Assembly: GCA_964036665.1 (NCBI GenBank)
Contig: OZ038529.1
Span: forward strand, 25,368,060 to 25,432,059
Direction: 5' to 3'
Source of the DNA: Gordius sp. MW1
Lineage: Eukaryota > Nematomorpha > Gordioida > Gordea > Gordiidae
Length of the DNA: 64,000 bases
Shown here: one piece after another, positions 48,601 through 61,200 of the stretch
How positions within the stretch are numbered: the stretch's first letter is position 1
How the letters are laid out: each line of letters starts with the position of its first letter
Notes under the pieces: generated by a model
The model's database searches: none
Told to the model about the DNA's origin: nothing
What the model saw: only the letters and a program-made list of their open reading frames with translations
Program-made: the position numbers and the translations under genes

Positions 48601-51600
48601 AAAATTAAACCGTGTGTAAATCTATTAAATCATTAATAAATATGTCTTTTCCTATTATTAAACTATGTAATATATATTTAAATAATATAGCATAATATTT
48701 TTTTACATAATAAGCTCTCTTGATAATATGTACTAATTATTAGGTAATTAGGGACTAAGCCAAAGCAACGCTTGGCCGGGTCCAGCTAGTGATTATTATA
48801 AATACTTCATAACAAATTTTATTATAAATTTGTAGTTCATATTTTATTTTGATTTCTTTTAATTACTATTTTTTGGGAATTGTTCATTATAAATGTAAAG
48901 CAATAGTCACTCACAAAATAGGTAACAATGATAAAAAATGTAAAAAGTGGTTTTAGGTTGCCTTACATTAGTTATGATAATTAAATAGGTATAATGATTT
49001 TGATTGATAACCGTAAACACTGAAAAAAACATTCCACACTTTATAAAAATCTGATTAACTTTAAATAGGTTAGGATCAATAAAATTGCTGGAAAATAGCA
49101 CCCGTCTTATAGTAAAGATAGGGAGTCTGAATTTCACTACGAAGTAATTTAAATATAAAAGCCTTTGTTGTATATCTGAGGTTTTAATATTTACTTTCCC
49201 AAATGATTATTTTCGTTCTCAAAATCCCAAATTGATTCAGGCATAAGATCTAGGGTAGGTTGTAAATACTTCCCAATGACAGGATTCCACTGCTTGAAAT
49301 TAAAGAATTTATGTCTGTGAGCCATTAATATATCTATCGTTAGCATTAGTACCAAGGGGTTGCTCTCTCTCTTTCTTCCGGCTATCACATATGCCATCAG
49401 ATCAAGGGATACATTAGCTTTCAAATAACCATTTCTTGAAATTGTATAATAATATAGGTTTTAGTACATTCACTATGATTTAAATTGCTCCGTTTAACAC
49501 TTAAGATCTTCTGTAGAGTTACAAAAGAACACAATCGGATTTAAAAAATACCTCGTTTAAGCTAAAGTATTACATAAACCTTTGAGATTTTAATAAAAAC
49601 ACCTTCTTGTTCAAGGACTTGATAACAACTACAACTGAAATAAACGAGTCAAACTGATCATAAAGACAAGCCGTGCCGCCTTACACTTATATTTAAATCG
49701 GTGCCCTATCAACTCGCCGAAAACAATCTAGCCGAATTCAATGTCCCCCAGCTAAAAAAGGTCCCCTAATTTAAAATCGTCCCTCATTCAACCAATCACA
49801 AAATGGGGGGCCTTTTTTTAGCTGGGGGACATTATATTCGGCGAGATTGTTTTCGGCAAGTTGACGGGCCACCATTCAAATCTTGGTGCGCGATAAAATT
49901 GATAACATGTATACTCCCTCACATTTAAAAAAGCTAACTATTATCTTATTATTGACTGCATAATAAAATTGATAACATGTAAACTCTCTTACACAATACT
50001 TGCCTACACGATTATCAAAATAACAAACTATTATCTTATTATTAACTGCTACAGCAAGTTTGCTGATACAAAAAGCTGTACATACCTAGATAACTCAAAA
50101 GCGTCGCTTATTATATTAATCCGGTCTTTGGGGTCAAATATTGAATAGTCTACATATAGTTGCTCCTTCAAATAACCTAACAGGCGAGGACCATAGGCCA
50201 CGCGATAATATCCCATGTACCCTGCATTTAACTTTATCCAAAATGGTTCTGATTGATTGAAAAGATTAAAAAATATTTTTCCAGTATCTAAAATCGTACA
50301 ATAAAACATTATGGGGATGTTAAAATCCAAAGGATGATTAAATTTAAATTTTATTCAATTTATTACGTATCAAGTTTACGTTGGCCATTAAAAGTTATTG
50401 AGTGTTTGGTAAAAGGGTCATTGCCAATTATATATTGCACTGGTATAGGCCAGAATTTTTCCGTACTATTGGAGTTATCATTTGAGGTGTAACTAGCATT
50501 ATCGATCTAAACATAAAGAATATGCGCATTATTTTTTGACTCCAGTCGAATATAAATTTTAATTAAAAATGTTTTATTACCAATGCTTACAGTCCAAAAT
50601 AAATTTAATTAAAAACAGATTATCACCAAAAGCATGATTTGTCTATATTATTATTGATAATTTTTGGAATAAATTACTATTCGCAAATTGCATAAATGTT
50701 GTTTAAAATAATAAAGCTCACGGGTTTAAATGGTGATGTATATAGGGCACGAAACGGTTTTTGAGATAGGTTGAAGTAGGCTTCTTCACCATTTGTCACC
50801 GGATCGGATACAAATATTAAGGGGAAACCACTCTAAATTATAATTTGAAAATTTTCAACCCATACTAGACTCAAAAATATTACTATAAATAATTGAGCAC
50901 ATCTAATTCAAATAATAATTGGATGCAATCAAGGCTTAATTTTATTAGTTTATATTCTTACAATTGATTTGAGCTTAACAAAATTTATTTTTAAATAATG
51001 GATTGAGCTTATTACTTTTAGAAGCCATGGATTCATTAGGTTTGTTAATGATGCATTAGTGATATACATATCTAAACTTTTCAACAAATCTTGATAAGTT
51101 GAAACGGCATATTGAAATTTGCTGAGATAATCTATAATCCCGACTCGGAACGATGAAGGATTTAAAACAAGATTGGAAAACATTCTTAATATTAAAGAGC
51201 TTTTTTCGTATGTGATAGTATCAAAAGCCTCGTCTAAACTTAAAATATCGGAAGTTTCTACGTTGTCTCGCAATTTAGAATTTACTACTGGATGCGCCAA
51301 TGTTAGGGCGTCTGAAACCGATGCCGTTAACATCTGCTCGATAACCATCTGATCCATCATTAGCCACGAAGTATAAATCTGGGATGTTGCTAGATATTGC
51401 ATAAAAGAGGCAAAGCCTTCGTTCAGCCATAAATCATTCCACCATTTCATAGTTACCAAATTGCCAAACCATTGGTGGGCTAGTTCATGCGCGATAACGG
51501 TCACAATTCGCTGTTTCATGGTCGAGGGGGCCGAAGAAGGGTCGTATAATAAATCTGTCATGCGAAAGGTAATTAGTCCCCAATTTTCCATTGCTCCCGC

Positions 51601-52608
51601 TGCAAAGTTGGGTATTCCGATCAAATCAAGCTTTGGTAGTGAATATGGAATGGTTAGGTAGGCAAGGTAGAATTCCAGCAATTTTATCGTGGTATTCAAA
51701 GCGAAATCGACTTGATTTAGTAGGTGTGGTGGGGAATGAATACTAACTTTAAAGAGAGGCTGAGTTAAGGTCCAACCCGATTTATGCACATAGTTACTAA
51801 CTACAAAAGCTAAGAGGTAAGAGCTCATCGGAGGCGTTGCTTGGAACACGTCGATGGCATAATTCGGCCTTGAGGTTAATGAAAAATAATGTGTCAAAAT
51901 GCTTGTTAAATTATCATCTATTTTATTTAATAGGTCAAGCAACTCTGTTGTGCAAAGCGTCGTGTTTAGGGGCATGTTCGAAATCGATGTTAAATTGCTG
52001 GGTCTACCGATGTTAAGTAAAAAAATAGCTTTATATGAGGGCTCATCGAAATTAGGAAAAGCTTCACGTGCATGATCCGGTTCAAATTGAGTCGAAACAA
52101 TTTTGTTCATTTTTTGATTATTTGTTGAATAAGAGGTATGGTAAATAGAGTGCATACCATCTTTGAGCTTTCCTAAGAATATAATTTGAAGCATAAAAAG
52201 TTCATTCACCAATAGCACGCCATACAACACTATATGTAACTGTGAATATTCATAACATACCATAATTGCTTTAATTGCTAAATCCAATTTGGCGCTACCA
52301 TTTAGTTGTAAAACTTTGACATTTAGTATGTCGAGATCTTTAGAATTAAGAATTATCAATGAAGTACTTAAATTGGTCTTGGCAGTTATGCAATTGAGTC
52401 CAATATAAGAATTATTCATTAAGTCCAATAAAATTGTCAATTCATATTTTAATGGTAAGATATATCTTGGTAGCCTAGTGTGGTTCCAGTTTCTGTGACA
52501 ACCATCTAGTAATACAATACTAAAGATGTGATTAATTTTGATGATATTAGTAATTAAATATCTCCAAATATTAGAATGGTGTAAAGGCTCAAACTTTATA
52601 CTGTGCAT
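45658..52608 (-). CDS. M1-family zinc aminopeptidase (APN-like)
   Basis: Removes N-terminal residues from peptides, usually at the cell surface. Exons: 51016-52608, 50722-50832, 50380-50506, 50086-50287, 49195-49434, 46335-46458, 46068-46234, 45658-45919; phases agree and sum to 941 codons. The large first exon has the peptidase core: FDEPSYKA, GAMEN (residues 338-342), HELAH at 374-378 with the third zinc ligand E397 after 18 residues (WLNEGF), and the TYEKSS tyrosine. Later exons encode the ERAP1-like C-terminal helical domain (KLNAGYMGYYRVAY to AWDFVKSHWVYLI). The start is uncertain: the ATG at 52608 precedes the first conserved segment (NHTRLPRYILPLKYEL), and an acceptor at 52505 could instead begin the exon. 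No clear membrane anchor is seen. The last exon stops soon after the AWDF segment, about 40 residues short of typical family members. Confidence 0.92.
46601..48789 (+). mobile_element. Helitron, full-length frame but frameshifted
   Basis: Begins TGTCACGGTGTTTGTAG with the familiar CTCCTCCGAAACGGCTTAAC and ends CTTGGCCGGGTCCAGCTAG followed by T, a Helitron 3' CTAG end with a short GC-rich hairpin just upstream. The interior has an intact stretch (47258-47671) of the Helitron_like_N region (KVCPHCLALKYKNES, MCCASGKVRL, YNSCFQMTSFG). Downstream, frame-shifted pieces match the same protein further on (LNEHNEIS; later MIRRGQDNAILRC). The helicase is missing; dead copy. It sits in the 2.7-kb aminopeptidase intron 5. 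Confidence 0.88.
49697..49873. mobile_element. Short foldback MITE
   Basis: The left GGTGCCCTATCAACTCGCCG and right CGGCAAGTTGACGGGCCACC are inverted repeats, continued inward by AAAACAATCT / AGATTGTTTT and by CCCCCAGCTAAAAAAGG / its complement. About 177 bp, noncoding, in aminopeptidase intron 4. Confidence 0.75.
49893..50050. repeat. Tandem duplication, two units of about 80 bp
   Basis: AAAATTGATAACATGTA followed by AACTATTATCTTATTATT.ACTG occurs twice (starts near 49893 and 49967). Confidence 0.7.
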
Positions 52609-53559
52609 AAAATGACGTAGCTAATTGTATAATAAATATATGACATTAACATTAAATAGTATAATTTCTAGAAGGAATTATTATACAATCGAAAACACTT
52701 TTCTGAATCAAATCTGCATTTTATTTATCACATATATTCTGAAAACTAAGACCTTATTGCTGTCACAAATTATATATTATAAACCTATTCGTAATAAGTA
52801 ACTCGCACAAATCTTAAATTATTTTCTGTATACAATACTAAAACGCCAATTATAAATATTTAAACTAATAAATCACACATTATCTTTACACATGAAGCGG
52901 GCATTTTTACCAAATGTATGTCACTTAATAGGTTCAAAAGTACTTTTTAAAATAGTTTAAACCTGAGTTTTTTGGTACGATATAAATTATATCCAGAAGA
53001 CCTGCGATAAACGTGAGACGATGTTAATTAATTCAAATATTGCTTTTCAATTTCTTTGATTTATTAGCGACGTGTTTGACAACGGAACAAAATGGAACAA
53101 TTTTAGGCAAGTAAGGCTGACATATATAAAAATTATTAACAAATTGATCGTGCTAAGTCTTAAGTTATACCAAGAAATATATTTCCTGGCTGGTTAACTT
53201 TAAAATATTAAATATAAAATCTAAATTTGATAATAATTGGTTTTAAAAACATTTAGTCTTTTTTAATAACAAATATTAAAATTTGTAATAATGCTTTTTA
53301 AATATTTATAAAATTTTGTAAATAGGCTTTAAGAAGTTGCAACTTGCCATTCTATTTTAACGAAGATATTCTGTATTTTGTAAATGCATTGCACGTCCAG
53401 AAAACAGTAGGCAGAAAAATTGATTGGCCTCGATTCATTGAGACCTTAATGTCTTAGTCGGAGTATAATATTAAACATATTTATATGATTAGATGATTAT
53501 AAAGAATCATTATGTAAATATTCTATAAACAAATGTAACAGATATTTTTATTATGATTT
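52609..53559. other. Intergenic, nothing recognised
   Basis: AT-rich sequence upstream of the aminopeptidase; should include its promoter. No feature can be supported. Confidence 0.45.
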
Positions 53560-56420
53560 ATAATATCTTAGACGCTATCTAAGGACGGGAACAGCGATTC
53601 GTGTTCTAGGAAAGACCAAAGGAGGCAAAGCTATGAATAGGGAACTATGGTGGTGGGATCAATCGGTTAGGGATTTCATCGAAAGAAAGAAAATTCTATA
53701 TAGACGGTGGAATAAAAAAAAAGTCGGTGGATTATCAAAAATATAGGGACGCAAAGAGGGCAGCAATAAAGGCCGTTGCAAAAGCGAAGAATGCCGCCTA
53801 AACCGAGATGGCAAATAAACTGGATCATAAAGGGGGGCGATAGGCTTTACAAAATGGCCAAGATAAGGGAGAAGAAAAGTCACGATGTCGGGGTTCTTAA
53901 AATAGTCAAAAACGAGAAGGGTCAAACCTTATTCAAGCCGAAAGACGTGATGGAGAGGTGGAAAATATTTTAAGAAACTTATGAATATTGCAAATGACAA
54001 GGATTCTCTTCCCAAGATTGAGCCAAATATAAGTATGGTCGAACTCTTTCAGGAGGAAGTTAGGACACAAATGAACAAGATGCAAAATGGAAAAGAAATG
54101 GCCCAGATGGAATTATGGAAGCATTGCTCGGATGTCGTGAAAAAGGAGTCACCACCATGACGAACCTCCTTAACAAGATATTGGCAGAAGAGCGAATTCC
54201 TAATCAATGGAGAGCAAGCACGATTATACCCATAAAGGCAAAGGAGACCCTCAAGACTGTGGCAATTACAGAGGTATCAAGCTAACTTGCCACTCCTTTA
54301 AGCTTATGGAAAGGATCTTAGTAACAAGGCTGAAAAACGAGGTGGAAATATCGGCTTACCAATTCGGGTTTATGGCCGGCAGATCCACAATCGACCCAAT
54401 CTTCGCACTATGACAAATGATAAATAAGTATTGTGATAAAAAGAAATACCTACCTCTGGACTTTATCGACTTGGAGAAAGCGTATGACACGGTCCCCCGC
54501 GATTCCGGACGCATATATTCGGCTTATGAAAAATATTTGTGAAGCCGCAAACCCTTGTGTTAGGACGACAGTTGGAGACTCTAAATTTTTTCGGGTTAAA
54601 ATTACATCAGGAACCTGTTTTAAGTCCCATTTTATTAATAAAATTATAGACACGATAACGAGGGACATTTTAAAGCCATCGCCATGGTGTATGCTATATG
54701 CCGATGATATAGTACTATGGGAGGGAACAAGGAGAAAGTATTCGAAGAAGCGAAAAGTGGTCAAAGCGCTTAGCTGGTTATGGTTTAAAGGTCAACGATC
54801 GAAATACGGTATACATGGAAACGTTACAGGCAGCCCATCGCTAGATGACTCTAAAGTACCCAAAAGTAGACAGGTTTATACCTCGGCTCGATGCTACATC
54901 AAGAGGGAGGTTGCGCAACGGAAGTCAATGCCCGGATCCAAAAAGGATGTCTTAAATGGCGAATTATATCCGGTGTAATGTGCGACAAGAAAATGCCAAT
55001 ATGGTTGTCAGCAAAGCTTACAAATCCATAGACCGATGTTACTCTATGGAAGTGAAACATGGGCATTAAACATCACGGAAGGAAAGCTATTACAAGCCAC
55101 AGAGATGAGAATGATACGGTGGATTGGGGTATACTAAGTAGAGGTGGGCGCGGGCCGTTAAATTACGCGTGACCCACCGTGTCACGGTGGGTCACGGCGT
55201 GAATGTGAAGAAATTTTAAATTATTAGGCGTGATTAAGCGTGACGGGCCTTTCCAAAATTTTCCCCGTGCGTGAGTGGGCGTGAACACAAATTTCCATAA
55301 ACCACGGAAATTTTAATTTTTAAAATTGTTTTTATTAATATAAATTTGCCAAGTTACAATTTTAAAAAATATATATATTATTTATTATTTAATTTAATTT
55401 AGTTATTTAAAAAAAAAGATTAGTTTTTGAAAACAAAAAATCTTTCGCATTTATAAACAACATCCGAGTGAACCTATTTTTACTTTTGCTAGCTTTTTCT
55501 TTTAAAATTTATATGTTCAAATCAAATTTATCAACAAGCTTATTTACATGTATATAGTGATCTTCTTTCAAATATTTTATTATTATATATATCATTTTAC
55601 AATGAAAATGTAATTCTTCGCATTAAATATAAATTTTAGTATTTACAAATGTCATTGAAAGTTTTTACTTTTTATTATTTGTAATAAATGCTTTAATGTA
55701 ATGTATGAGTAGTGAAGGAGTAGAATTTATTTTATTATATTAATATAAAATAATTATTTCTTTATTAACAATTAAACTCAAAAAACATGGATATTATTCT
55801 TTTTTTAAATAAAAATTTCGATTTATAAATTGTATTTATTTTTTGTTAAGGAATTATAGAAATAAATAGAATAATTTCAAAAAAGTGTATAATTATGGGT
55901 TACCAATTTTGAAAAATTTAAAAACACCGTGAATTTTCGGGCGTGACGTGCGTGAATCAAAATATTGCCTTTCGTGAGCGGGCGGGTCGGGTCAAAAAAT
56001 TTTTAGTGGTAAGCGTGAGTGGGCGTGAATTTTTTTATTACCACCGTGAGTGGGCGGGCCGTGAATAAAAAATTAGGCCCGCGCCCACCTCTAATACTAA
56101 GCTCCCGTGTGACGAATGACTTTTTCATGACAAAAATGGGTATTCAACCTATGGCGGACATGATTAACGAAAATCGGCTAAGTTGGTATGGGCACTAAGA
56201 AGAGACACGGATGACGTAAATTGAAAAGTACTGGACATGGAGGTACCGGGGAAGAGAGGAAGAGGACGACCCCGTGTCACGTGGAAAGGACAAGTCGATA
56301 AAGTTATGAAAACTAAAGAGATTACTCAAGACATGGCACTCACCCGGTCAAGATGGAAGAAACTTATCAAAACAAACCCCACGAATGTGGGACCAAATAA
56401 CTGATAAAGAAGAAGAAGAT
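53560..56420 (+). mobile_element. RTE-type LINE, decayed
   Basis: Pieces of ORF2 in several frames: RELWWWDQSVRDFIERK near 53640, CGNYRGIKLTCHSFKLMERI (54249-54315), SAYQFGFMAGRSTIDPIFAL (54350-54410), DFIDLEKAYDTVPR and a YADDIVLWEG box (54697-54723). The C-terminal ENRLSWYGH and REEEDD stretches lie near 56170-56270. The block order and wording are those of RTE-clade reverse transcriptases. It ends with a GAAGAAGAAG tail near 56410. Many stops and frameshifts; split by the hAT element at 55139-56093. The 5' endonuclease part is missing. Confidence 0.85.
55139..56093. mobile_element. Nonautonomous hAT element in the LINE, 8-bp duplication
   Basis: Terminal inverted repeats TAGAGGTGGGCGCGGGCC and GGCCCGCGCCCACCTCTA, flanked by a perfect 8-bp duplication ATACTAAG (55131-55138, 56094-56101). 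Subterminal GTGACGGGCG-type repeats; AT-rich centre, no transposase. Removing it restores continuity of the LINE. Confidence 0.92.
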
Positions 56421-58219
56421 AACATGCATACACAATATGCGGTTTGTAAGTCACTGCCTTTTGATTTGAAAAAGATAATTGTAAAATTTATCTAACGAGT
56501 GAAATTTGACACAAAAATAGTAAAAAACTTTTGAAACTTTTATATTTATTTTTTAATAGTTACAGGTGTTAGTTTATAAAAACCTTAAATAAATTTGTAG
56601 ATTACCACCCTTAATATATAATTGTAGAAACCTTGTGATCTTATACATGTAAAATTATTTTATTTTACCTCAACAAACATCATACTCTAGGACTAATTAA
56701 CACTACTAATGGACCAATGTCAGGGGCAGTCAAGGGGGGAGGAAAGTGGAAAATTATGTTCCCCACATTAGTATTTAGCCTTCAACACCTAGTAAGAAGC
56801 AGTTTTATAAATCAAAGGGGTGGTTCTCATCGGCAATATGAATATTTAATTTCTTTTTCATATCTTGATAACTTTAGCTATACATCGTTACTATGCAAAC
56901 AAAGGTGATTGGACATCAAAGGTAAAAAAACAATGTTAACGAACAAGTTTTTTTATTAGTGAAAGCTAAAGCTAATTTATATAATTAAATGTTCAATCTA
57001 AACTTCGATTTAAGAGGCAAAATTTTGTACCAAATTTTGCCTTAATCCACTGAGATGTAGTTAAATTAACAATTTTTTTTTATCTCCATGCGAATTTTTT
57101 ATTATACAAATTTTATTTACGTTTTTGATACAAATTTTTAATAACATAAAATTATGTTTCCGCAACATCCGTCAAATATTATGCTAGATCATAAAATTTT
57201 GTTTTGCCTGAATGTTAATGAAGTTATTAAAATGACACAAACATCAACTAAAATAATCTATGTATGGATTTGTCTCAAACTTTAGAGACCTGTTACCCCA
57301 GGAATGCTTTCACCACCCTAACAACTACAAAATGTTATTAAAACTCCAAGTCCCCAAACCCCATTCTCACTGAAAGTTACTAAACAGTATGTCTAGATAG
57401 AATGGATTGGCATTATAAATTATTCATCGAAAATGTTCCCCAACTCAGACAAAATTGTAGCTAAAAATAGTATATTAACTTTGTATTAAATTGACTTTAT
57501 TACAACGTTTTAGATTTTATTCATAGAATTAATATATTTTTAGAAGTCACATTTGCTAAAAATTCTCTGCCCGAATCCAGCCGAGTTCGTTTTTATAACT
57601 AAGTTTCCCGCCAAGGCCCTAAACTCTCTTAAAATTTCTAGTCGAAATGTCCAAATTATACAATCACTGAACTATTCTGTTTAAAATAATGATTTTATTT
57701 TAATTTTAGCAAAAACATTTTAATATTTTTTTAAATAAAATAGTACAATTATAAATATTATAAATGCGACAAAATAATAAACATATCAATATAATCCATC
57801 ATGTAAAAGATTGTTTAAGGTCTGAACTGCTGAAATCTTGTTATCATGCCGGCCCGAGTATATAAAAAAATCTAATTTTAAGACGGTCCCCCCCCACCCT
57901 AGGCTGAATTGGCCGTACTTTTCTCATCTCCATATTTACTATATTATAAACAAAAATCATAAAAAGAATTAAAAATTTTCTCTCCCCTTTGACAAAATCC
58001 TGGCTAGGCGTGTGATCAATTTATAAATATATTTCGGGATTTTACAGTCACGAGCCGCTGTATTTTGGTACCCATAAGTTAAATTCATATGTTTTACCTT
58101 CCCACGACATGTGCAGATGTGAATTAAATGAATATGTATTAATGATGTGATTTGCCAATCGGCTATGTTTAATGGTATTTTATTAATATGTTTGTTTATT
58201 TGTATTTTTTTATTTTCAG
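56421..58219. other. Region upstream of USP46 exon 2; first exon not found
   Basis: AT-rich. It should contain the first exon (start codon) and promoter of the deubiquitinase gene. The open frame at 56717-56908 does not resemble the expected N-terminus and lacks a suitable donor in phase. Nothing else recognised. Confidence 0.4.
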
Positions 58220-61200
58220 GGGAATTCTCCATCAAATAACTTTGATAAGATTGACCTTGAGCAATTGGAAATATTGCATGCTGAAAAATATTTTGGCCTT
58301 GTTAATGTAAATTATTTTATTTTTCATTATAAACAATTTTTTTAATATTACTGCCTCTATACTATTCAAAAAATTAATATATTTGTTACTTTATTTGAAA
58401 TACTAAATTGCTTATTAATCATTTTAGTTTGGCAATACATGCTATTGCAATTCTGTCTTACAAGCTCTTTATTTCTGTAAACCATTTCGAGAAAGGATTA
58501 TTCTTTACAAACTTTTGCACAAAAAAACAAAAGATACGCTATTGGCATCATTAGCTGATTTGTTTTATACCATTGCATCTCAAAAGAAATCAGTTGGAAG
58601 TATAGCACCAAAAAAATTTATTGCAAGATTAAGAAAAGAATATGGTATTAACTTTTTTGTCATGTTATAATCTTCATTTTAGAAAATTTTAATAATTATA
58701 TGCAGCAAGATGCTCATGAATTCCTTAACTACTTATTAAATGACATTTCTGAGATCCTGACTAGTAAGTCATGACCATTTTTATCAAATGTCAATTCCTA
58801 AATCAACTCACTTTTTCCTAGGTGAACATAGAGAAAGATATTTATCCATGGCAAAACACAATGATATAGTTGCAAATAATCATTGTAACTCACATAAAAA
58901 GAATAATATACCTTCAATTTGCAATAACATAAACTCTTGTTCAAGCGCTGATAATGCAAGTAAATCAATGTGAAATTAATATCAAACAATTTTTAAATAA
59001 TTACATAAAAATCAAATTATAACTTTAAACTTTTTTAAATAAAATTATTATTTTGAGTTATTTAAATAAAATTGAAGACAAGTAAAATAATTTAATTGTT
59101 GTATAAATTAAAAAATTAACAGTAGTTATATATACACACATTTATAATATTTAATGGTCTAGGATTTTGTTCAAAGTGATTATAAATTTAGAATAACCAT
59201 ATATGACTACTTTTAGGAATTATTTAAACCTTATCTCATACAATCACTATTGTATATTAATGTAAATTGAAACAAAAGAATAAATTAAACGGGTATTGTT
59301 TTCGTTGAAAAATCCAATTGATACCAATATAACACTTGAATTTAAAATATTTTTTAGAGTATAAATTATTTTATATGATAAGTTTATAGATTTTTTTAAT
59401 TTTGGGAGGCGTTTGGAAGTCTAAATAGTGATATAATTTTTGTTGGAACTTAATAATATTTACAAGGTCTGTTTTGGAGGAACTAGGAATGGTTATATTT
59501 TCTTTCAAGATAAAACACATTTGGGTCAAAAACTTGAAAACTTTTGTGTAACCTCATTTTAGAAAACTTCAGACCTTTTGGAGAAAATTAATTAATTTTT
59601 AACACAAAATGATGTGAATGTCTCAAAATTTTTGATATATTTCAAATCGGGGATATTCTTAACATAAAATTTCTTGCCAAATAGTACCATCCTCCCCAGG
59701 TCTGAATTCGCGTCGACTTTTGCTTTGGGTTTGGGCCAAAAACAAAGCGCACACCCTCAGGCGTCGGGCCTCCCATTCTGGTCTCCTACCCTCGGGAGGA
59801 CTCCCACCTCCACCACCATGCGCCCTCAATCATTCCGGCGGAGTGACGGCTGTTGCCAATCATTCTGGATTGACAGCTGCCAATCACGTTGGCCCCTGGG
59901 GCGATAGAGGGGCGGCGGCCTCACCCACAACCGGAGCCGCCAACTTTCGTTCCCTAGCGAATGCCGCGGGGGACTCCAACTTCGTCAATGATATATTTCG
60001 CGGTCAACTGGCCCACGAGACGCGGTGCTTGAATTGCGAGAGTGTAAATTCAAACACTTCTTTTTTAATTTGATTTTTAACTTTATAAGTAATGGTCAAA
60101 AATTAGTATGATGAACTTAGCTTGGATAAATACGAGGCGGGCATGGGCCTAGCCAAGGGGGGCATCTGCCCCTTTCTAACTCCCTAAATCATTATTGCCC
60201 CCCCCCCCCCTTCTAATTCTAATGCTGGCTAGACTCATGGTTGTTACACGTGGTGTGTTTAATCTACGTTACAGGTTAGTAGCACGGTAGAAGTATTTTA
60301 CGATATTTCAGTCGACGTCGGCCCTAACACCTCGATAACGCATTGCCTCAGATCGTACAGCAACGTGCAGACTCTGATGGCAGAAAATAAGTACGAATGC
60401 AAGACTTGCAACTGCAAACAGGAAGCCCATAGGAGGTCTCTTAATGCCTCATTTTAGGCCCAAAAAATTGATGTTACTAGCTTTATTTTATGTAGGAATG
60501 TAGAATTGTAAAAACGGCTGGGTTTTGTTGGTCCACCTTTAATTGCGACTAAGGCTAGAGGTCGACTAAGATAAAGAGACCAAGTTTGAATATATTTAGC
60601 CGACTTAAGGCAAAGGTCGACCAAACAAATCCAACCCTTTTTACAAACGAAACAATACTAGTAGTAGGAATATCCCTACAATATATCATTCATTATACTT
60701 GCACTCAAAATTATCGACGATTAATGATTGTTAAAGAATTTTATTATAAATCTACTTTTTGATTGATTTTAGCATGGGCATTGCCAAATGTTTATCAAAA
60801 ATGTCAAATTTATAGATAATATAACATCTCACTAAATAGTTACCAAACATTTTGTCTCCATTACCTCATTTGAATCTTGACCACGCCTATAACAATAATC
60901 ACGATATTTAGTAACAACTATTCGACTATTTAGGAATGTTTGATATTAAATCAAATACTTGATGAGCGGTGGGGTAGGTATATAATTAGAGCCCTATACG
61001 GGCCGCCCGAAGCCCGAGCCCGACACGATCGGGGTTCGGGCCGGGCTCGGGCAAAATTTTATAAAATTATCGGGCCTCGGGCTCGGGTCGGGCCTGATGA
61101 GGGTGCCCGACCTGAGGCCCGAGCTCGGCCTGAATTAAAATAAAGCAAACTCTTTTATGAAAGATTATTTAAATAAACTCAACTCGATATTAAATAATTA

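Noticed and set aside
51461..51661. Plus-strand open frame opposite the aminopeptidase active site
   Set aside because: Antisense shadow of the conserved HELAH exon.
61030..61140. Arg/Ala/Glu-rich frame in the USP46 intron
   Set aside because: Derived from CGGGCTCGGGC subterminal repeats of a hAT element.
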